Positions 34,310 through 36,036 of a DNA stretch of 36,036 bases are shown here, in pieces. The notes under the pieces are model-generated. The model made no database searches, was not told the origin of the DNA, and worked only from the letters and a program-made list of their open reading frames with translations. Source of the DNA: Bacteroidota bacterium (GTDB lineage: Bacteria > Bacteroidota > Bacteroidia > Chitinophagales > Chitinophagaceae). The stretch spans positions 1 to 36,036 of the forward strand of contig JAKQEA010000179.1 in the NCBI GenBank assembly GCA_029558715.1, read 5' to 3'. A program made the translations under genes and the position numbers. Position 1 is the first letter of the stretch. Each line of letters begins with the position of its first letter.

Positions 34310-34612
34310 AAAATCTTCTTTTAATAAAATTATGAGGATTCAGCCGCTGATTCGGATTTGTGTTGTTAAAAAAAGGGAGCGATAAAATTTTTTTTTAACC
34401 CTACTCAGCTTTAAAATCGTAGTTATACGAGTGATTTTAGTATAGGATTTATACGCATGCTATTGCATAATTCCACATCGCTTATTACTTTTGATCCGCA
34501 AGTAAAAAACCGGGTACATTTCCAAATTGAGTATCGTAGTTTTTGAAAGCAATTCCAAATTCCTCTGTTGAGCCGATAATCACAACCCTGGTAAAAACTA
34601 AAAAACCGTACT
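34310..34612. other. 303-base divergent intergenic region
   Basis: Nothing coding is supported here. It is AT-rich with runs of A and T near 34365-34400 and holds the promoter of the T9SS cargo gene, plus a long leader of about 116 bases for it. Confidence 0.6.
34486..34493 (+). promoter_or_regulatory. -7 promoter element for the T9SS cargo gene
   Basis: TACTTTTG fits TAnnTTTG, with TTG at 34463-34465 as -33 element 20 bases upstream. Transcription near 34497 would give a long leader of about 116 bases. Confidence 0.55.
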
Positions 34613-35866
34613 ATGAAACGTTTCTTTACACTTAGTGTAATGTTGTTTGTCATCGTTGCTGCTCCGCAGAAAGCAACATCTCAGGTAGCTCCCATTTACA
34701 ATTTTAGCAACTCTGCTTTAGAGTCTGGAACTGCGAATACAACCGGAGCTGTTTACAGATTTTCTAATGTTTATACAAATACAGATGCACTGATTACAGT
34801 TGCAGGGATGTCTTCCGGCATTACTTTAAGAAGTATTGATAGGACTGCTGATGGATACCCTGAGGCATTTCAGCCGGAGTATAGAATTTCGGGAAATACC
34901 AACGGGTATATTGACTTTACAATTGTTTTTGTTATTGCCGGAACCAGTACCGCGGTAACTCAGCCCATAGTATCTGCCACTGGTTTGGATATTGACGGTA
35001 GTTCAAACAGCGGAAGCAATTTGTATGAATTTAACCGTATCGATATGGGGGGTGGTACTTATGAGTATAACTCTTACAACAGCCAGATTGTCCTCTCACA
35101 AACCGGTACGGCTATTACTGGTTTGAATGTGACAGGAGTTTTGTTTGGAGCCTTGGTGGATACAGTAGCCAAAGAAGTTATGTTTTCAGTTACTGCCACA
35201 AGTTTGTCTACGATGACCTATAGGGTGGGTGCCGATAATCAAACTTCAAATACCAGTACAAGGTATGCCAGTTTGTATTACAAAAAATTTACTTACCAGC
35301 ACTTCCCGTTAGCGATATCCAGTCTTGTATCTTTTGATGGAGCTGTGGCAAATAGTAATGTAAAACTCAACTGGGAGCTTGCTGTTGCTAATAACTATAA
35401 GAATGTTGTTCTTGAGAAGAGTAATACTTCCTCGAATTTCAGTGCTATAATGGAATATTCCCTGGATGAAATTGAAAATGAGGATAATAAATTCAGTTAT
35501 ACTGACAACAACCTTTCGGGAGACATGGTATTTTACCGATTGAAAGCAACTGATATGTCAGGAAAGGTAGAGTATAGCAATATTTTATCTTTCCGGATGA
35601 GTGCAAATACCAAAAAAGAGTTGAAATTATATCCATCCGTAATCAATTCTTATACTACTGTCAATATTAATGTGGCTGAAAGAACGGGTGCCGTTTTGCA
35701 GGTAACAGATATGTCAGGCAGAATGGTTAAACAGCAACAGTTAATGCTTAATGCAGGCACTAACAATATTACTGTAAATGGTTTCGAGAGGTTTTTAAAA
35801 GGGAACTACATTGTATCAGTAAAAACTCCCACGGATATGTTCACACAAAAGATATTAATTCAGTAA
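34613..35866 (+). CDS. T9SS type A sorting-domain protein (secreted, surface or extracellular)
   Basis: This 417-residue protein has a Sec signal peptide (MKRFFTLSVMLFVIVAAPQ, cut near residue 23). A Thr/Ser/Gly-rich beta-sheet region of about 210 residues follows, then a fibronectin-like segment (LNWELAVANNYKNVVLEKS ... FYRLKATD). The C-terminal type IX sorting domain, about residues 335-417, shows ELKLYPSVINSYTTVNI, LQVTDMSGRMV and GNYIVSVKT. It is exported across the outer membrane by the type IX system. The N-terminal domain is not recognised and has no catalytic motif. A terminator follows the stop by about 30 bases. Confidence 0.9.
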   Translation: MKRFFTLSVMLFVIVAAPQKATSQVAPIYNFSNSALESGTANTTGAVYRFSNVYTNTDALITVAGMSSGITLRSIDRTADGYPEAFQPEYRISGNTNGYIDFTIVFVIAGTSTAVTQPIVSATGLDIDGSSNSGSNLYEFNRIDMGGGTYEYNSYNSQIVLSQTGTAITGLNVTGVLFGALVDTVAKEVMFSVTATSLSTMTYRVGADNQTSNTSTRYASLYYKKFTYQHFPLAISSLVSFDGAVANSNVKLNWELAVANNYKNVVLEKSNTSSNFSAIMEYSLDEIENEDNKFSYTDNNLSGDMVFYRLKATDMSGKVEYSNILSFRMSANTKKELKLYPSVINSYTTVNINVAERTGAVLQVTDMSGRMVKQQQLMLNAGTNNITVNGFERFLKGNYIVSVKTPTDMFTQKILIQ

Positions 35867-35896
35867 AAGTCGCCATTCTTGTACTTGTGTTAATTA

Positions 35897-35929
35897 AAAG
35901 AGGCTGTCCCAAAAGGATGGCCTTTTTTG
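35897..35929 (+). terminator. Rho-independent terminator after the T9SS cargo gene
   Basis: AGGCTGTCC pairs with GGATGGCCT (two wobble pairs) around CAAAA and is followed by TTTTT, with A-rich sequence on the 5' side. Confidence 0.7.
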
Positions 35930-35997
35930 TTTATTTGAGATAGTTGGATTCAGGTACACTGTTTAGGGATTACATTTTTGTACCAGGTATGGAGTAG

Positions 35998-36036
35998 TTG
36001 ACGGAACGGGAGAAGAAAAAAGTGGCCGATTTTGGT
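35998..36036 (+). CDS. Possible start of a further gene, cut by window edge
   Basis: A TTG at 35998 opens a frame reading (M)TEREKKKVADFG to the last base. GGAG lies 4 bases before the TTG and a promoter-like TACATTTTTG about 25 bases upstream. Thirteen codons are too few to identify anything, and it may be chance. Confidence 0.2.
   Translation, partial: MTEREKKKVADFG

Noticed and set aside
35897-35929. End of an insertion sequence
   Set aside because: The AGGCTGTCC stem looks like some IS ends, but there is no transposase or matching inverted repeat, and it fits a terminator.
1-36036. CRISPR array, prophage or defence island
   Set aside because: No regularly spaced repeats, cas, phage structural, restriction or toxin-antitoxin genes were seen.

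Overview
The window is chromosomal DNA of a Bacteroidota bacterium, most likely of the family Chitinophagaceae. The evidence is a type IX secretion C-terminal sorting domain, TAnnTTTG-type -7 promoter elements, A-rich leaders without strong Shine-Dalgarno sequences, an HU-CCDC81/SPOR-like envelope protein, a Lys-rich histone-like protein, YfhO-type membrane proteins and futalosine-pathway menaquinone synthesis. Genus cannot be fixed from this sequence alone.

Layout. Positions 1-7607 are a surface-polysaccharide region: a 5'-fragment of a probable FkbM-like methyltransferase and a GT9-like glycosyltransferase (minus), then hexapeptide acyltransferase, NAD-dependent sugar epimerase/dehydratase and GT2 glycosyltransferase (plus), then a GT4 glycosyltransferase coupled to a large YfhO-family membrane protein (minus). 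Positions 7662-11939 are housekeeping: a small membrane protein and queuosine-precursor transporter (plus), then Nudix hydrolase, CorA transporter, diaminopimelate epimerase and nucleoside phosphorylase (minus). A tRNA-Cys gene with a strong terminator follows at 12013, and next to it lies an apparent degenerate second copy.

Positions 12249-20893 hold an HU-CCDC81/SPOR-like membrane protein, a small membrane protein, a lipoprotein FKBP prolyl isomerase, L-serine dehydratase, a histone-H1-like Lys-rich protein, a possible 46-residue ORF, a NodU/TobZ-type carbamoyltransferase, aminofutalosine synthase (MqnE) and a nucleoside-type MFS transporter. Positions 21056-27636 (minus) hold a secreted YD-repeat-like protein, thioredoxin, the replicative DNA polymerase DnaE and a beta-propeller lipoprotein. 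Positions 27899-35866 hold an NlpC/P60 lipoprotein, a flippase-like membrane protein, a secreted M1 metallopeptidase divergent from an orphan oligopeptide-type solute-binding lipoprotein, a secreted hypothetical protein and a T9SS cargo protein.

No CRISPR array, insertion sequence, prophage or obvious defence island is visible. The less ordinary parts are the decayed tRNA-Cys copy carrying a GC-rich palindrome, the stand-alone carbamoyltransferase with a hairpin-flanked small ORF divergent to it, the charge-split histone-like protein, and promoters placed so close to start codons that nearly leaderless mRNAs are expected.
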